From Halohasta salina (GTDB lineage: Archaea; Halobacteriota; Halobacteria; Halobacteriales; Haloferacaceae), in NCBI RefSeq assembly GCF_024178165.1, contig NZ_JAMZIE010000001.1, positions 372,001-436,000 on the forward strand: DNA of 64,000 nt, written 5' to 3'. A program made the position numbers and the translations under genes. This document shows, in pieces, positions 1 through 9,538 of this stretch. The stretch's first letter is position 1, and each line of letters opens with the position of its first letter. The notes under the pieces are model-generated. The model did not search any database. It was not told the origin of the DNA and saw only the letters and a list, made by a program, of their open reading frames with translations.

Positions 1-788
1 GGGCCCGATCGTACAGTTCGCGGCCGCGTTGACCGAAGCGATCGACCAGCGGCGCGGGATCGGCGTCGGCGAGATCACCGGCGGTTTCGATCCCCAACTC
101 CCGGAGTTCGCGGGCCGTGACGGGGCCGACGCCGTGGATCTCGTCGACCGGCAGGGGGTCGAGAAACCCCGTAACGTCGTCGGGTGGGACGACCGTGAGG
201 CCGTCGGGTTTGTCGAAATCGCTGGCGATCTTGGCCGTCGACATGTTCGGCGCGACGCCGACGCTTGCGGGGACGCCGACCTCACGGCCGATCTGCTGTT
301 TGATGTGGCGACCGTACCCCTCGGCGATGGTCCGGTCGCCGCCGTCGACGCGATCCCACCCCGTCCGGTCGGTGACGTCGAGATACGCCTCGTCGATGCT
401 CACCTCCCGGACGGTCTCGGCGTAGTCGTGCAGGATCGCTTTGACCTCTTCGGCGACCGACTGATAAAACTCCATGTCGACCGGTCGGTAGTAGCCGACT
501 ACTCCATCGTAGTCGTCGCCGACGTCTTCGGCTCGGGGGAGGGCGTCGAGGGCTTGCCGGATCGCTTGGGCGCTCTCGACGCCGTGTTCGCGAGCTTCGT
601 AGCTGGCGGTGGCGACCGCGCCGTGGCCCTCGCCGGGCTCGTAGCCCATCCCGACGACCAGCGGCTCGCCCCGTAGTTCGGGCTCGCGCAGTCGCTCACA
701 GGAGGCATAAAAGCAGTCCATGTCGACGTGAAGGATAATGCGGTCCTCGGCGTCGACCGTGGCTCCCGGCAACTGCGGGCCGTCCATA
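1..788 (-). CDS. dinB: DNA polymerase IV (Y family), C-terminal part cut off by window edge
   Basis: This is a translesion DNA polymerase that copies past damaged bases. The reading frame is open from the ATG at 788 to base 1, giving about 262 residues, and the rest lies outside the window. Near the N-terminus it carries the Y-family motif HVDMDCFYASCE, with metal-binding Asp at about 22 and 24. The second catalytic motif, EVSIDEAYLDV, lies near residue 130. A helix-hairpin-helix segment (VDEIHGVGPVTARELRELGI) follows the palm. Full-length archaeal Pol IV proteins are usually 350-430 residues, so the little-finger domain is the missing part. The gene is divergent from the permease. The family call is firm; lesion specificity cannot be read here. 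Confidence 0.95.
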
Positions 789-863
789 CCCGGCGTTAGG
801 AGTCAGGAAGTATGACTGTTGGCCACTCGCTCCGGCGGGCCGCCGTTCGGCACGTCTCCGGCC

Positions 864-872
864 AAATATTTA
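864..872 (+). promoter_or_regulatory. TATA box ahead of uORF/permease
   Basis: The stretch AAATATTTA is centred about 31 bases before the ATG at 899. That spacing suits a leaderless or nearly leaderless transcript starting at the 22-codon upstream ORF. The element is nearly symmetric, so it could also serve the divergent Pol IV gene, with a leader of about 50 bases. Confidence 0.5.
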
Positions 873-898
873 ACTCACAACCGAAACGACAGCAACTA

Positions 899-967
899 AT
901 GAACGACGTCGACGGGATCGTCCCCCAAACCGCCACCCTCCGTCACTCGGTGCTCCCGTGCCAATGA
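899..967 (+). CDS. 22-codon upstream ORF overlapping the permease start
   Basis: ATG at 899 is the first start codon after the TATA box. It opens a 22-residue frame ([10 protein letters not shown]...SVLPCQ) whose TGA stop at 965-967 overlaps the permease ATG at 964 as ATGA. The arrangement suggests that ribosomes load on a leaderless mRNA at 899, finish the short frame and reinitiate on the permease. It may encode no functional peptide. The evidence is position and overlap only; I recognise no homologue. Confidence 0.4.
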   Translation: MNDVDGIVPQTATLRHSVLPCQ

Positions 968-2418
968 GCGACGACCAGCCAGCCACGCCCGAAGCGACGC
1001 AGGCCGACGCCCATGCCGATCCGGCCGTCGACATCGGTGAGACGACCGACGAGACGACCGTCACCGAGGAAGGGTCCGAACTCGAACGCACCATCGGCCT
1101 TAGCGGCGGGCTGACCATCGGCATCGGAACCATGATCGGCGCGGGAATCTTTGTTTTTCCGGGGCTGGCCGCGGGCAACGCTGGCCCTGCCGCCGCGGTC
1201 TCCTTCGGCATCGGCGCGGTCGTCGCGCTGCTGGTCGCCCTCCCGACCGCCGAGTTGGCCACGGCGATGCCGAAAAGTGGCGGCGGCTACTACTTCATCT
1301 CCCGCGGGATGGGATCGCTGTTCGGTGCGGTCGTCGGCCTCAGCCTCTGGCTCGGCCTCGTCTTTGCGACCGCCTTCTATCTGGTCGGCTTCGGCGAGTA
1401 CGCCCTCGCAGTACTGGTCGAGATCGGTCTCCCGCGGCCGCCCGACCTCGGCCCGTTGAGCATCGTCGCCGTCCTCGGCGTCGTCTGTGGCGTCGGCCTC
1501 ACGGCGCTCAGCGTCGGCGGGACCGAGAACACGACCAAACTCCAAAACGGGATCGTCAGTCTGTTGCTCGGGATTCTGGCGGTCTTTCTCACCGTCGGGA
1601 TCGTCGACGCCCTCGGCTTCCTCGGCTCGGAGTCGGCGCCCGAGACGTTCGCCCCCTTCGGCGTCGGACCGATCCTCTCGACCGCCGCGCTCGTCTTTAC
1701 CTCCTATCTGGGGTTCGCCCAGATCGCCACCGTCGCCGGGGAGATGAAGGAGCCGAGCCGGAACCTCCCGCTGGCGATGGTGGGGTCGGTGGTGGTCGTC
1801 GGCGTGCTGTACGTGGTGACGATCTTCGTCTCGACCAGCGCCTTCGGCAGCCAAGAGTTGGGCCAGTTGGGCGAAACTGCCATCGTCGAGGTCGCCCGCT
1901 CGTATCTCGGCTTGCCGGGGGCGATCGCGATCCTGCTGGCGGGGCTGTTCGCCACCGTCTCGTCGGCCAACGCCTCGATCCTCAGCGCCTCCCGCGCGCT
2001 GTACGCGGTCAGTCGGGATGCGCTGGTCCCGAAGGGCGTCAGCCGGGTGAACCTCCGGTACGGCACGCCGCATCTCGCGCTCGCCCTCGTCGGCGGACCG
2101 ACGGTGCTGCTGGTCGGCACCGGCCAGACCGAACTGCTGGCCGAGGTCGCCTCCTTTTTGCACCTCATCATGTACGGGCTAATCTGTGTGACGTTGATCG
2201 TCCTCCGTCGACAGTCGCCGGAGTGGTACGCGCCGACCTTTCGGACGCCGGGATACCCCGTCGTTCCGGTGGTCGGCGGGGCGGCGAGCATCGCCATGAT
2301 CGCGTTCATGCAGCCGACCTCGCAGGTCGTCGGCCTGTTCGTCATGGTCGGTGCAGCGGGGTGGTACTTCTTGTACGCCCGTGATGTACGGCTCAAGGGA
2401 GGTGAGATGAATGAGTAA
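964..2418 (+). CDS. APC-family amino acid permease
   Basis: This is an integral membrane transporter of about 484 residues in the amino acid-polyamine-organocation superfamily. It probably imports an amino acid or related cation. An acidic cytoplasmic N-terminus of about 40 residues precedes TM1, which carries the APC signature [15 protein letters not shown]6 shows the usual broken helix ([24 protein letters not shown]). About 12 membrane segments are visible. I chose ATG 964, because it overlaps the upstream ORF stop; GTG 958 in the same frame is the alternative. Its stop overlaps the first UspA gene by 8 bases. In many haloarchaea such permeases carry fused UspA domains; here these are separate genes. 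The substrate is unknown. Confidence 0.9.
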   Translation: MSDDQPATPEATQADAHADPAVDIGETTDETTVTEEGSELERTIGLSGGLTIGIGTMIGAGIFVFPGLAAGNAGPAAAVSFGIGAVVALLVALPTAELATAMPKSGGGYYFISRGMGSLFGAVVGLSLWLGLVFATAFYLVGFGEYALAVLVEIGLPRPPDLGPLSIVAVLGVVCGVGLTALSVGGTENTTKLQNGIVSLLLGILAVFLTVGIVDALGFLGSESAPETFAPFGVGPILSTAALVFTSYLGFAQIATVAGEMKEPSRNLPLAMVGSVVVVGVLYVVTIFVSTSAFGSQELGQLGETAIVEVARSYLGLPGAIAILLAGLFATVSSANASILSASRALYAVSRDALVPKGVSRVNLRYGTPHLALALVGGPTVLLVGTGQTELLAEVASFLHLIMYGLICVTLIVLRRQSPEWYAPTFRTPGYPVVPVVGGAASIAMIAFMQPTSQVVGLFVMVGAAGWYFLYARDVRLKGGEMNE

Positions 2419-3130
2419 CGCGACGAGCGTGTTGGTCCCCGTCGCCGTCCTGCAGGGCGAGGCGCTGTCGGAGGCACTGGTCGACCGGCTCGCTGGCCTC
2501 GACGTGACGCTGCTGGGCTACCACGAGATCCCCGATCAGACGGCGACTGAACAGGCCCACGACCAGTTCAACGAACAGATGCAGCGCAAACTCGACGAGT
2601 ACGTCGACCTCTTCGAGTCTCACGGCGGGACGGTTACACCACGAACAGTGTTCACACACGACGCCCCCGAGACGTTCAAACGGATCGCCATCGAGCAAGA
2701 CATCGGCGCGATCCTCGTCCCGAACCCGGCTCCCGCGGTCGACCGGATCCTCGTGCCAATCCGTGGCCCGGTGAACCTCGATCCGATCCTCACCATGACC
2801 GCGGCGCTCGACGGCGACCCCGAGATCGTGCTGTTCCATGCGGCAGCCAGCGAGGCCCAGCGAGCCGACGGCGAGGAACTGCTGTCGACGGCTGCCGACC
2901 AGCTCGCCGAGGCGGGCGTCGATCCCGGTCGGATCGACCGCCAACTCACCGTCAGCGACACGCCGCTACGGGCGATCAGCGACGCGGCTGCCGACACCGG
3001 CTTGATCGTCATCGGCGAAAAGGAGCCTTCGGTCGTCGACATCATCTTCGGCGATGCGGCCGATCGGATCGCCGAGGCCGCGGCCTCGCCGGTGGTCGTC
3101 GTTCGGACTGATCGCTCCGACGACGACTGA
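2411..3130 (+). CDS. Universal stress protein, tandem UspA-like domains
   Basis: This 239-residue soluble protein has two UspA-like halves. The first begins with the strand [19 protein letters not shown], and the second with [17 protein letters not shown] near residue 110. It ends in the hallmark segment [19 protein letters not shown], comparable to the G-x9-G-S/T region that binds ATP in Usp proteins, though here the motif is degenerate. It overlaps the permease stop by 8 bases, so the two are almost certainly cotranscribed and translationally coupled. A role in sensing or modulating the transporter is an inference from the known permease-UspA fusions. It is a close paralogue of the next gene. 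Confidence 0.88.
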   Translation: MSNATSVLVPVAVLQGEALSEALVDRLAGLDVTLLGYHEIPDQTATEQAHDQFNEQMQRKLDEYVDLFESHGGTVTPRTVFTHDAPETFKRIAIEQDIGAILVPNPAPAVDRILVPIRGPVNLDPILTMTAALDGDPEIVLFHAAASEAQRADGEELLSTAADQLAEAGVDPGRIDRQLTVSDTPLRAISDAAADTGLIVIGEKEPSVVDIIFGDAADRIAEAAASPVVVVRTDRSDDD

Positions 3131-3228
3131 TCGCCGATCGGTCTGTCGCTGTGTTTGAACGGCTCGGTCGACAGTCCCGCCGACCGGCTTGTGAGACGGT
3201 TCTTGTGGCTGCGGCCACTGGGTGAGCT

Positions 3229-3957
3229 ATGGGAGAGTCGACCGCCGTTCTGGTTCCCGTGGCCGCCCTGCAAGGCGAGTCGCTCTCGGAGGCCGTCCTC
3301 GACCTGCTGTCGAGCGTCGAGGTCGTGCTGCTCGGCTACCACGAGGTGCCCGACCAGACTGCGCTCGAACAGGCCCGCGACCAGTACGGCAGTCGGCTCC
3401 GGCGACGGCTTTCGGACTACGCCTCGCTGTTCGAGCCCGACGCCGAGGCTGTTACCACCCATACCGTCTTCACGCACAATCCCCAGCAGACGATCGAGCG
3501 AGTCGCTATCGACGAGGCGTCGACGGCGATCCTACTGATAAACCCCGCGCCGGTCATCGATCGGGTTCTGGTCCCGATCCGCGGCCCGGTGAACCTCGAC
3601 CAGCTTACGACGACGACCGCCGAAGTCGTCGACGGCACCGACAGCGAAGTCCTGTTGTTTCATGCCGCCCGGACGGAGGCGGACCGTGAGTCGGGCGAGG
3701 AGTTGTTGTCGACGGCCGCCGACCAGTTGGCAACTGCGGGCGTCGACCCCGATCGGATCGCCACACAGGTCCGTGTAACACGGTCGCCGCTCCGGGCGAT
3801 CACGACCGCAGCAGACGACGCCGAGTTCGTCATTATCGGCGAGCGGAAGCCGTCGCTCACCGATCGCATCTTCGGCGACGTGGCCGACCGACTCGCTACC
3901 TCGACGGCCGGCCCCGTGCTGGTAGTCCGGAAGCTCCGCTCGGGGGATGCGAAATAA
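3229..3957 (+). CDS. Universal stress protein paralogue, tandem UspA-like domains
   Basis: This 242-residue protein is colinear with the preceding UspA protein. The two share VLVPVA.LQGE.LSEA near the start, [30 protein letters not shown] and FGDVADRLATSTAGPVLVV near the C-terminus. The pair clearly arose by tandem duplication. It lies 98 bases after its paralogue without an obvious TATA box, so it probably belongs to the same transcript as the permease. It may form hetero-oligomers with its neighbour (inference). The C-terminal third differs most between the copies, suggesting diverged ligand or partner recognition. Confidence 0.87.
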   Translation: MGESTAVLVPVAALQGESLSEAVLDLLSSVEVVLLGYHEVPDQTALEQARDQYGSRLRRRLSDYASLFEPDAEAVTTHTVFTHNPQQTIERVAIDEASTAILLINPAPVIDRVLVPIRGPVNLDQLTTTTAEVVDGTDSEVLLFHAARTEADRESGEELLSTAADQLATAGVDPDRIATQVRVTRSPLRAITTAADDAEFVIIGERKPSLTDRIFGDVADRLATSTAGPVLVVRKLRSGDAK

Positions 3958-3979
3958 CTGAGAAAGCGGCAGGTCGCGT

Positions 3980-4807
3980 CTACAGCTCGTCTTCGAAGTC
4001 GTCGAGCGCGTAGACGGTGCCGGCGTTGCGGCGGTCGAGCGTCTCGTTGGCCAGCAGCCAGTAGACGACCGACAGCGCGCGTCGACCCTTGTTGTTCGTC
4101 GGGATGACGAGGTCGACGTTGCTGACCTGATTATTCGAGTCACACATCGCGATGACCGGGATACCGACCGTGATCGCCTCTTTGACCGCCTGGGCGTCGC
4201 CGATCGGGTCGGTGACGACCACGACGTCGGGCTCGATGTAGCCCGCGTAGTCGGGGTTCGTCAGCGTGCCGGGGATGAAACGCCCGGTGCGGGCGCGGGC
4301 CCCGATGGCGTCGGCGAACTTCTCGGCCGGGAACCGACCGTACTGCCGCGATGAGGTAACGAGGACCTGCTCGGGATCGTAGCCCGCGAGGAAGTCCGCA
4401 GCCGTTCGAATACGGCTGTCGGTCTGGCTCACGTCGAGGACGTACAGCCCGTCGTCACGGACGCGGTGGATAAACCGCTCCATGTCCTGGGTCTTCTGCT
4501 GGGTCCCGATGTGGACACCCGCGCCGAGGTAGTCCTCGACGGGAATGAGGAGGTCGACCTCCTCGTCGGGCATCACGTCGTCGTCGAACGGCGAGGCGTC
4601 CTCCTCGGCCTCGTCGGCTTCGGGGGCTGCCTCCTCGTCGACGGCGTCGGCGTCGTCAGCCGTTGGTTCTGCCTCGGCGGCGTCCTCGTCTGGAGCCTCG
4701 TCGGCGGCCGGTTCCTCGGCGACAGGCTCGTCGTCGACGTCGGCCTCGTCGGCCTCGTCGGCGGCGTCCTGCGCTTGCTGTTCGATTTCGGTGTCGTTGT
4801 CGCTCAT
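3980..4807 (-). CDS. rpsB: Small ribosomal subunit protein uS2 with long acidic N-terminal extension
   Basis: This ribosomal protein of the 30S subunit has 275 residues. The conserved uS2 core starts around residue 85 ([20 protein letters not shown]) and includes [41 protein letters not shown] and [21 protein letters not shown]. Ahead of it is a stretch of about 80 residues that is almost entirely Asp, Glu and Ala, a known halophile adaptation of uS2. Its ATG overlaps the enolase stop (ATGA), marking it as the last gene of the ribosomal/RNA polymerase/enolase operon. Its 3' end converges with the UspA gene, 22 bases away. Confidence 0.97.
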   Translation of the reverse strand: MSDNDTEIEQQAQDAADEADEADVDDEPVAEEPAADEAPDEDAAEAEPTADDADAVDEEAAPEADEAEEDASPFDDDVMPDEEVDLLIPVEDYLGAGVHIGTQQKTQDMERFIHRVRDDGLYVLDVSQTDSRIRTAADFLAGYDPEQVLVTSSRQYGRFPAEKFADAIGARARTGRFIPGTLTNPDYAGYIEPDVVVVTDPIGDAQAVKEAITVGIPVIAMCDSNNQVSNVDLVIPTNNKGRRALSVVYWLLANETLDRRNAGTVYALDDFEDEL

Positions 4808-6003
4808 ACTGCGTCGTCCGCGATTCTGATCAGTTCGTTGAGTTTGGCGGTTCGCTCGCCCGCAACGGTGCCGGTTTTGATGAATCCGGCGTCAGTTGCG
4901 ACCGCGAGGTGTGCAATCGTCGTGTCTTCGGTTTCGCCCGACCGGTGGGAGATGATCGTCTCGTAACCGTTGCGAACCGCCAGTTCGATGGCGTCGACGG
5001 TGTCGGACAGCGATCCGATCTGGTTGGGTTTGATGAGGATGCTGTTGGCCGCGTCCTGATCGATCCCGTCCTGCAGACGCGAAACGTTGGTGACGAACAG
5101 GTCGTCGCCACAGATCAGCGTCTGGTCGCCGACCATCTCGGTCAGTTCGGCGAAGGCCTCGTAATCGTTCTCGTCGAGGGGGTCCTCGACGTATGCGAGG
5201 CCGTACTCTTCGACGAGGTCGGCGATATACTCGATCTGTTCGTCGGTCGACTTCTCGCCGTCGCTGTACTGGTAGGCACCGTCCTCGAACATCTCGGAGG
5301 CAGCCACGTCGAGACCGAACTTGATCTCGAAGCCGACTTCCTCTTCGACGCGGGACGTCGCCTCGTCCATGATCTCGAAGGCCTCGGCGTCCGAGACCGG
5401 CGGGGCCCACGCCCCTTCGTCACCTTTTCCGGCACCGATGCCGCGTTCGTCGAGGATGTCGCCGGCCGCGCCGTGGACCTTCGCGTTGGCGAAGACGGCC
5501 TCTTCGACGCTCGGTGCGCCGACCGGGGCGGCGAGGAACTCCTGGATGTCGGTGGCGTCCTTGGCGTGTTCGCCGCCGCCGACGACGTTGCCGAGCGGGA
5601 CGGGGAAGTTGTCACCGCGGAACGCGCCGCCGAGGTGCTGGTAGAGCGGCGCGCCGAGGGTGTCGGCGGCGGCCTTGGCGGCGGCCATCGAGATGGCGAC
5701 GGCGCTGTTGGCGCCGATCTCCGAGAAGTTCTCGGTACCGTCTGCGGCCCGGAGCGCGCCGTCGACTGCCCGCTGGTCGCCCGCGTGGACGGTGTCGACC
5801 AGCCGGGGGACGGCGTGTTCTCTCGCGTTGGCGATCGCCTCCGTCGGCGGGAGTTCGATCGCCTCGTACTCGCCGGTCGATGCGCCCGAGGGCGCTGCCG
5901 CGCGGCCGAAGCCGCCGGCGTCGGTGAGTACGTCCGCTTCGACCGTGGGGTTGCCACGGGAGTCGAGCACACGTCGGAGTGAAATCGAGGTAATTAGTGT
6001 CAT
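4804..6003 (-). CDS. eno: Enolase
   Basis: Enolase converts 2-phosphoglycerate to phosphoenolpyruvate in glycolysis and gluconeogenesis. The protein has 399 residues, typical of archaeal enolases. Visible motifs are [19 protein letters not shown] at the N-terminus, PLYQHLGG, the metal-binding region [36 protein letters not shown] and the C-terminal [19 protein letters not shown] chose ATG 6003, because the conserved N-terminus starts there and nothing recognisable precedes it. The gene sits between rpoK and rpsB, the usual haloarchaeal order, and shares an ATGA overlap with rpsB. Ribosome production and central carbon metabolism are thus on one transcript. Confidence 0.97.
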   Translation of the reverse strand: MTLITSISLRRVLDSRGNPTVEADVLTDAGGFGRAAAPSGASTGEYEAIELPPTEAIANAREHAVPRLVDTVHAGDQRAVDGALRAADGTENFSEIGANSAVAISMAAAKAAADTLGAPLYQHLGGAFRGDNFPVPLGNVVGGGEHAKDATDIQEFLAAPVGAPSVEEAVFANAKVHGAAGDILDERGIGAGKGDEGAWAPPVSDAEAFEIMDEATSRVEEEVGFEIKFGLDVAASEMFEDGAYQYSDGEKSTDEQIEYIADLVEEYGLAYVEDPLDENDYEAFAELTEMVGDQTLICGDDLFVTNVSRLQDGIDQDAANSILIKPNQIGSLSDTVDAIELAVRNGYETIISHRSGETEDTTIAHLAVATDAGFIKTGTVAGERTAKLNELIRIADDAV

Positions 6004-6007
6004 TGTG

Positions 6008-6178
6008 TTAGTCGCGTTTGACCGTAAACGGCAGGACCCCGGCGTCGTACTCCTCGGCCGCGATGAGGATCGGCTCGCTCTGCTGGGTCTCGACGAGGAC
6101 GGGCGCGCCGTAGGAGACCTGCAGCGCTCGCGCACCGAGGATCCGTGCCTTCTCGTAGCGGTTGTACTGGCCTCTCAT
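6008..6178 (-). CDS. rpoK: RNA polymerase subunit K (Rpo6)
   Basis: This is the archaeal counterpart of bacterial omega and eukaryotic RPB6; it helps assemble and latch the largest polymerase subunit. It has 56 residues, all conserved core: [20 protein letters not shown], then [33 protein letters not shown] chose ATG 6178; a longer in-frame extension to 6235 is arginine-rich and overlaps rpoN, so it is not credible. Its start overlaps the rpoN stop (ATGA), and enolase follows 4 bases downstream. Confidence 0.96.
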   Translation of the reverse strand: MRGQYNRYEKARILGARALQVSYGAPVLVETQQSEPILIAAEEYDAGVLPFTVKRD

Positions 6179-6366
6179 TGGTAGGGGGCGACGACGTCGA
6201 CGAGGTCGGTATGCGACACCATCATCCGGCGACAACAGTGGCGGTCGACCCCGAGGTCGTCGAGCACCGCGGCGGGATCTTCGCCACGCTGTGACCGTTC
6301 TTCGAACTCCTCGTAGTGTTCACCGATGACCTTGCCACAGGTGAAACACCGGACTGGGATCATCAT
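6175..6366 (-). CDS. rpoN: RNA polymerase subunit N (Rpo10)
   Basis: This small zinc-binding subunit of archaeal RNA polymerase is equivalent to RPB10. It has 63 residues, with the atypical zinc motif CFTCGKVIG at residues 7-10 and the CC pair in RHCCRRMM near residue 44. Translation may begin at either of the two adjacent Met codons (6366 or 6363). It lies 12 bases after uS9 and overlaps rpoK. The name must not be confused with bacterial sigma-54. Confidence 0.97.
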   Translation of the reverse strand: MMIPVRCFTCGKVIGEHYEEFEERSQRGEDPAAVLDDLGVDRHCCRRMMVSHTDLVDVVAPYQ

Positions 6367-6378
6367 GGTTGGATCACC

Positions 6379-6777
6379 TCAGCGGTAGGACTTCTGGTAC
6401 CGGGCACGCGCCCCGGGACCGCCCCACTTCTTCGGCTCGGACTGCCGGACGTCGTTGACCAGCAGCGAGCGGTCGAACTGCATGTATGCTTCACGCAGTT
6501 CTGCATCATTAAGATGCTGGACCAACCCACGGGCCAGCGCCGTCCGAACGGCGTCGGCCTGTCCGCTGAAGCCGCCGCCGTTGACCGTGACGTCGATGTC
6601 GACGCTGTCACGAAGGTCGTCGCCGGCGATGCGGAACGGTTCCAACATCTTGAGGCGTGCCATCTCCGGTTCGACCAGCTCGACTGGCTGGGAGTTGATA
6701 CGGACGCGACCCTCGCCGTCGCGCACGGTGGCGCGGGCGACAGCCGTCTTCTTCTTGCCTGATGTGTTGGTTACCAT
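6379..6777 (-). CDS. rps9: Small ribosomal subunit protein uS9
   Basis: This 30S protein has 132 residues, the normal archaeal length. Recognisable parts are the N-terminal [23 protein letters not shown], the central [26 protein letters not shown] and the basic C-terminal tail [17 protein letters not shown], which reaches the P-site tRNA in the ribosome. It overlaps the end of uL13 by 7 bases and is followed by rpoN, the standard archaeal L13-S9-RpoN order. Confidence 0.98.
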   Translation of the reverse strand: MVTNTSGKKKTAVARATVRDGEGRVRINSQPVELVEPEMARLKMLEPFRIAGDDLRDSVDIDVTVNGGGFSGQADAVRTALARGLVQHLNDAELREAYMQFDRSLLVNDVRQSEPKKWGGPGARARYQKSYR

Positions 6778-7208
6778 GTGACGTTCGCTCCCAGTTTCTC
6801 GGAGATCTCTCCGAGCGAGATGAACTTGATGTTCGACAGGCGATCCAGCGAGGTGCCCTCGAGCACCTCTCCGTCCTCGTCGTACGGATTACCGACGTAG
6901 ACGCGGACGTTCTCGAAGGCCTCACGGCCGTGTTCCTTCTTGTACGGCACCATCCCGCGGATCGACCGCTTGAAGATGCGGTCGGGCCGCTTGGGGTAGT
7001 AGGGACCCCGGTCGGAGCCGATCTCCGCGCGTTTGCGGTAGGTCGACATGGTGTCTTCCTCGTTGCCGGTGATGACCGCGTCCTCGGCGTTGACCACCGC
7101 GACGCGCTCGCCGTCGAGGACCTTCTGGGCGACCTCGCTGGCGACGCGGCCGAGAATGCAGTCCCGGGCGTCGACGACGACGTCGACCTCGAACTCGGCG
7201 GCGCTCAT
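6771..7208 (-). CDS. rpl13: Large ribosomal subunit protein uL13
   Basis: This 50S protein has 145 residues. It contains [35 protein letters not shown], the YRKRAEIG region and the conserved [27 protein letters not shown]. It overlaps eL18 upstream as ATGA and uS9 downstream by 7 bases, so this set is tightly translationally coupled. Confidence 0.98.
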   Translation of the reverse strand: MSAAEFEVDVVVDARDCILGRVASEVAQKVLDGERVAVVNAEDAVITGNEEDTMSTYRKRAEIGSDRGPYYPKRPDRIFKRSIRGMVPYKKEHGREAFENVRVYVGNPYDEDGEVLEGTSLDRLSNIKFISLGEISEKLGANVTW

Positions 7209-7558
7209 CGGATCACCCGCACGTTGGTCCCCTCCGGGTTCTCGTCGAGAACCGCTTCGAGGCTCACGGCGTCGCCGACCTGACCGATCTTGGTTTCGGC
7301 CGTCGACGAGAAGTCGACGGCGGCGACGGTGACGTTCGTTTCAAGCACACCACTGCCCAGGACCTTTCCTGGGACGACGACGGTCTCATCGTCACGGGCG
7401 TACCGTTCGATGCGACCGAGATTGACTTCCGCGTGGGTGCGCCGGGGCTTTTCGAGACGGTCGGCGACGTCCTGCCAGACTGCGGCATCGGCGTCGCCTG
7501 CGGCCGTCTTCAGCTCGGCGATGAGACTCTGGAGTCTCGGATTCGTCTTACTGCTCAT
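7205..7558 (-). CDS. rpl18e: Large ribosomal subunit protein eL18
   Basis: This archaeal/eukaryotic-type 50S protein has 117 residues. Conserved parts are [41 protein letters not shown] and [14 protein letters not shown]. It directly follows tRNA-Leu (26 bases away) in the same orientation. The tRNA is therefore probably excised from the polycistronic transcript upstream of this gene. Confidence 0.97.
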   Translation of the reverse strand: MSSKTNPRLQSLIAELKTAAGDADAAVWQDVADRLEKPRRTHAEVNLGRIERYARDDETVVVPGKVLGSGVLETNVTVAAVDFSSTAETKIGQVGDAVSLEAVLDENPEGTNVRVIR

Positions 7559-7584
7559 TATTACTCTCCTGATAGAAAACGGAG

Positions 7585-7669
7585 TGCAGGGAGCAGGATT
7601 TGAACCTGCGGACCCCTATGGGACAGCGCCCTGAACGCTGCGCCGTTGGCCTGACTTGGCTATCCCTGC
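7585..7669 (-). tRNA. tRNA-Leu (anticodon CAG)
   Basis: The minus strand folds into a complete 85-base type II tRNA with no intron. The acceptor stem GCAGGGA pairs with TCCCTGC and is followed by discriminator A. The anticodon stem CAGCG/CGCTG encloses loop TTCAGGG, giving anticodon CAG for codon CUG. A long variable arm follows, then T-loop GGTTCAAATCC. CCA is not encoded. It lies between rpoD and rpl18e, a known haloarchaeal arrangement. Confidence 0.96.
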
Positions 7670-7754
7670 TCGCACTCCGGTGTAGCCCACTCCACCCTTT
7701 AGCGCTTTCGATCATCCCACGCTGGCGGCCCGTCATCGGGCGACAGCGTGCGGC

Positions 7755-7779
7755 CCGGCGGCCAGTCATCGGCCGCCGG
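7755..7779. promoter_or_regulatory. Strong hairpin in the rpoD to tRNA-Leu spacer
   Basis: A perfect 9-bp stem, CCGGCGGCC paired with GGCCGCCGG, encloses a 7-base loop. A second hairpin, CGAGAC/GTCTCG, lies at 7797-7812. Both are in the 191-base spacer between rpoD (ending 7861) and tRNA-Leu (starting 7669). They may aid tRNA processing, attenuate transcription or protect the rpoD mRNA end. Function is inferred from position only. Confidence 0.4.
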
Positions 7780-7860
7780 CTCCGACCGCCGAACGGCGAG
7801 ACGGCTGTCTCGTCGCCAGGGCAGGCAGTCGGGGAAGTTGGTGGTGTGGGCATGATGTCG

Positions 7861-8610
7861 TTAGACTGTGACTGCGTCGTGTAGTTCGTCCGCACGCGAG
7901 CCGAGTTCCTCGGCGGCGCGGAGCACCAGTTCGTCGACGGACAGCGAGCCGTCGGTCTCGACGTGGAACACGTAGGCACCGGGCACGTCCGTCACGTCGA
8001 GTTCCTTACCGGGATACCGGTTGGTGAGGTCGTTGTCGAACTCGTCGGTGAGGACGACCTCGCCGTCGGGCGTCTCGATGACGCCACGAAGGATCTGTGG
8101 CTCCTGATCGTCGAACTCGCCGACGTCGTCGACGACCTCAACGGCCTGGAGATGGCGGAACCCGACCGAGACGCCGCCTTGGTGTTTGGCGTGTTCCTTG
8201 CCGCGGTCGAGTACCGCATCGGCCTCGAACTCGAGGCGTTGGCCCTCTTTGAGTTCGATGATCGGCACGTTCTCGTCGGCCGGGACGACCAGCGCGTCGC
8301 TGGTCTCGATGTCGCCCGAGTAGGCGGTCGCCGGCCCCTCGACGTCGAGGGCGACCGTGACGGCGTCGCCGATCTCGAAGTCGTCCAGCGGCGTGGTCAG
8401 CGGCACCAACCCGAGCCGGAGGGCGATCATCTCGTCGAACATCACCGAGGAGTTCTCGGTGAACCTGACGGTGTCGATCGAGAACGTCGGCACATCGGCG
8501 ATCATCGCCCGCCGGAAGCCGTTTGCGAGTGCCGGTGTCAGTCCACGGACGAGGAACCGCGCCTTGCGATCCTCCCGTTCGATGAACTCAACGTCGAATT
8601 CCTGTGCCAT
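7861..8610 (-). CDS. rpoD: RNA polymerase subunit D (Rpo3), without Fe-S cysteines
   Basis: This subunit is the RPB3/alpha-like assembly platform of RNA polymerase, forming a heterodimer with subunit L. It has 249 residues. The conserved start region is [29 protein letters not shown], followed by [13 protein letters not shown]-like sequence ([12 protein letters not shown]) and a C-terminal helix [21 protein letters not shown]. The protein contains no cysteine at all, so the 3Fe-4S or 4Fe-4S cluster of some archaeal RpoD proteins cannot form. It follows uS11 by 6 bases. Confidence 0.97.
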   Translation of the reverse strand: MAQEFDVEFIEREDRKARFLVRGLTPALANGFRRAMIADVPTFSIDTVRFTENSSVMFDEMIALRLGLVPLTTPLDDFEIGDAVTVALDVEGPATAYSGDIETSDALVVPADENVPIIELKEGQRLEFEADAVLDRGKEHAKHQGGVSVGFRHLQAVEVVDDVGEFDDQEPQILRGVIETPDGEVVLTDEFDNDLTNRYPGKELDVTDVPGAYVFHVETDGSLSVDELVLRAAEELGSRADELHDAVTV

Positions 8611-8616
8611 GCGTCG

Positions 8617-9006
8617 TTAGACTCGCTTGTTCTTCGGCGCGCGGGTGCCGTCGTGCGGGATCGGCGTCACGTCTTCGATCCGGCCGATCTCGATGCCGGC
8701 ACGTGCCAGCGCGCGGATCGTCGCCTGTGCGCCGGGGCCGGGGGATTTGTTCCCGTTGCCGCCCGGGCCGCGCACGCGAACGTGCAGTCCGGCGATGCCG
8801 GCGGCCTTGACTTCCTCGGCGACGGTCTCGGCCATCTGCATGGCCGCGTACGGCGACGCCTCGTCTCGGTTCTGCTTCACCACGGTCCCACCGGAGGATT
8901 TGACGATGGTCTCGGCCCCGGTCAGATCGGTGATCGTGATGAGCGTGTTGTTGAACGACGAAAACACGTGGGCGATGCCCCACTTGTCTTCCTGTGATTC
9001 ACTCAT
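8617..9006 (-). CDS. rps11: Small ribosomal subunit protein uS11
   Basis: This 30S platform protein has 129 residues. Typical segments are [78 protein letters not shown] and the end [16 protein letters not shown]. It sits in the usual S13-S4-S11-RpoD order. Confidence 0.98.
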   Translation of the reverse strand: MSESQEDKWGIAHVFSSFNNTLITITDLTGAETIVKSSGGTVVKQNRDEASPYAAMQMAETVAEEVKAAGIAGLHVRVRGPGGNGNKSPGPGAQATIRALARAGIEIGRIEDVTPIPHDGTRAPKNKRV

Positions 9007-9010
9007 TGTG

Positions 9011-9538
9011 TTACTCCTGTGCCTCCGCCCGTGCCGGGTGGAGTTCGTCGGCGATCGGACTCGTCTCGTCGTAGTCGACCTGGTCGGCCTGGCCGGCTTC
9101 GACCTTTCGCGACGGTGCCTTCGCGCGGGCGCCGTCGACGGTGATGTGGCCGTGGGTGATGAACTGGCGGGCCTGCTGTGGCGTCGAGGCCAGTCCCTTG
9201 CGGTAGACGACCGTCTGGAGCCGCCGTTCGAGGATGTCGGTCTCGTCGAGCGACAGCACGTCGGTGATCGAGTCGGTCTCCGCGAGGATGCCGTAGCGGC
9301 GGAGCTTGGTCAGGAACTCCGCGCCGGCGGCCTCGGCTTCCTCGACGTCACCCTGTGACTCGCCGATGAGTCGACGGGCCTCGCGTCGGATCGAGCGAAG
9401 CTCCGATTGGGCGCGCCACAGCTCCTCTTTGTTCTTGAGGCCGTAGCGGCCGAGCAGGCTGCTCTCGTCGGCGATCCGCTCGCCCTGATACGGGTGGTTC
9501 GGCGTCTCGTAGCGTTTGGTGTTCTGACCGGTCGTCAT
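9011..9538 (-). CDS. rps4: Small ribosomal subunit protein uS4
   Basis: This primary 16S rRNA-binding protein of the 30S subunit has 175 residues. It carries an S4 RNA-binding domain in the second half ([35 protein letters not shown]) and the archaeal N-terminus [18 protein letters not shown]. Its ATG overlaps the uS13 stop (ATGA). The short C-terminal tail after the S4 domain is acidic, as common in halophiles. Confidence 0.98.
   Translation of the reverse strand: MTTGQNTKRYETPNHPYQGERIADESSLLGRYGLKNKEELWRAQSELRSIRREARRLIGESQGDVEEAEAAGAEFLTKLRRYGILAETDSITDVLSLDETDILERRLQTVVYRKGLASTPQQARQFITHGHITVDGARAKAPSRKVEAGQADQVDYDETSPIADELHPARAEAQE

Noticed and set aside
943-2163. 406-residue frame antisense to the APC permease
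   Set aside because: Its composition is that of an antisense shadow (Asp/Arg/Gly repeats), with no motif, and it lies opposite a clear permease.
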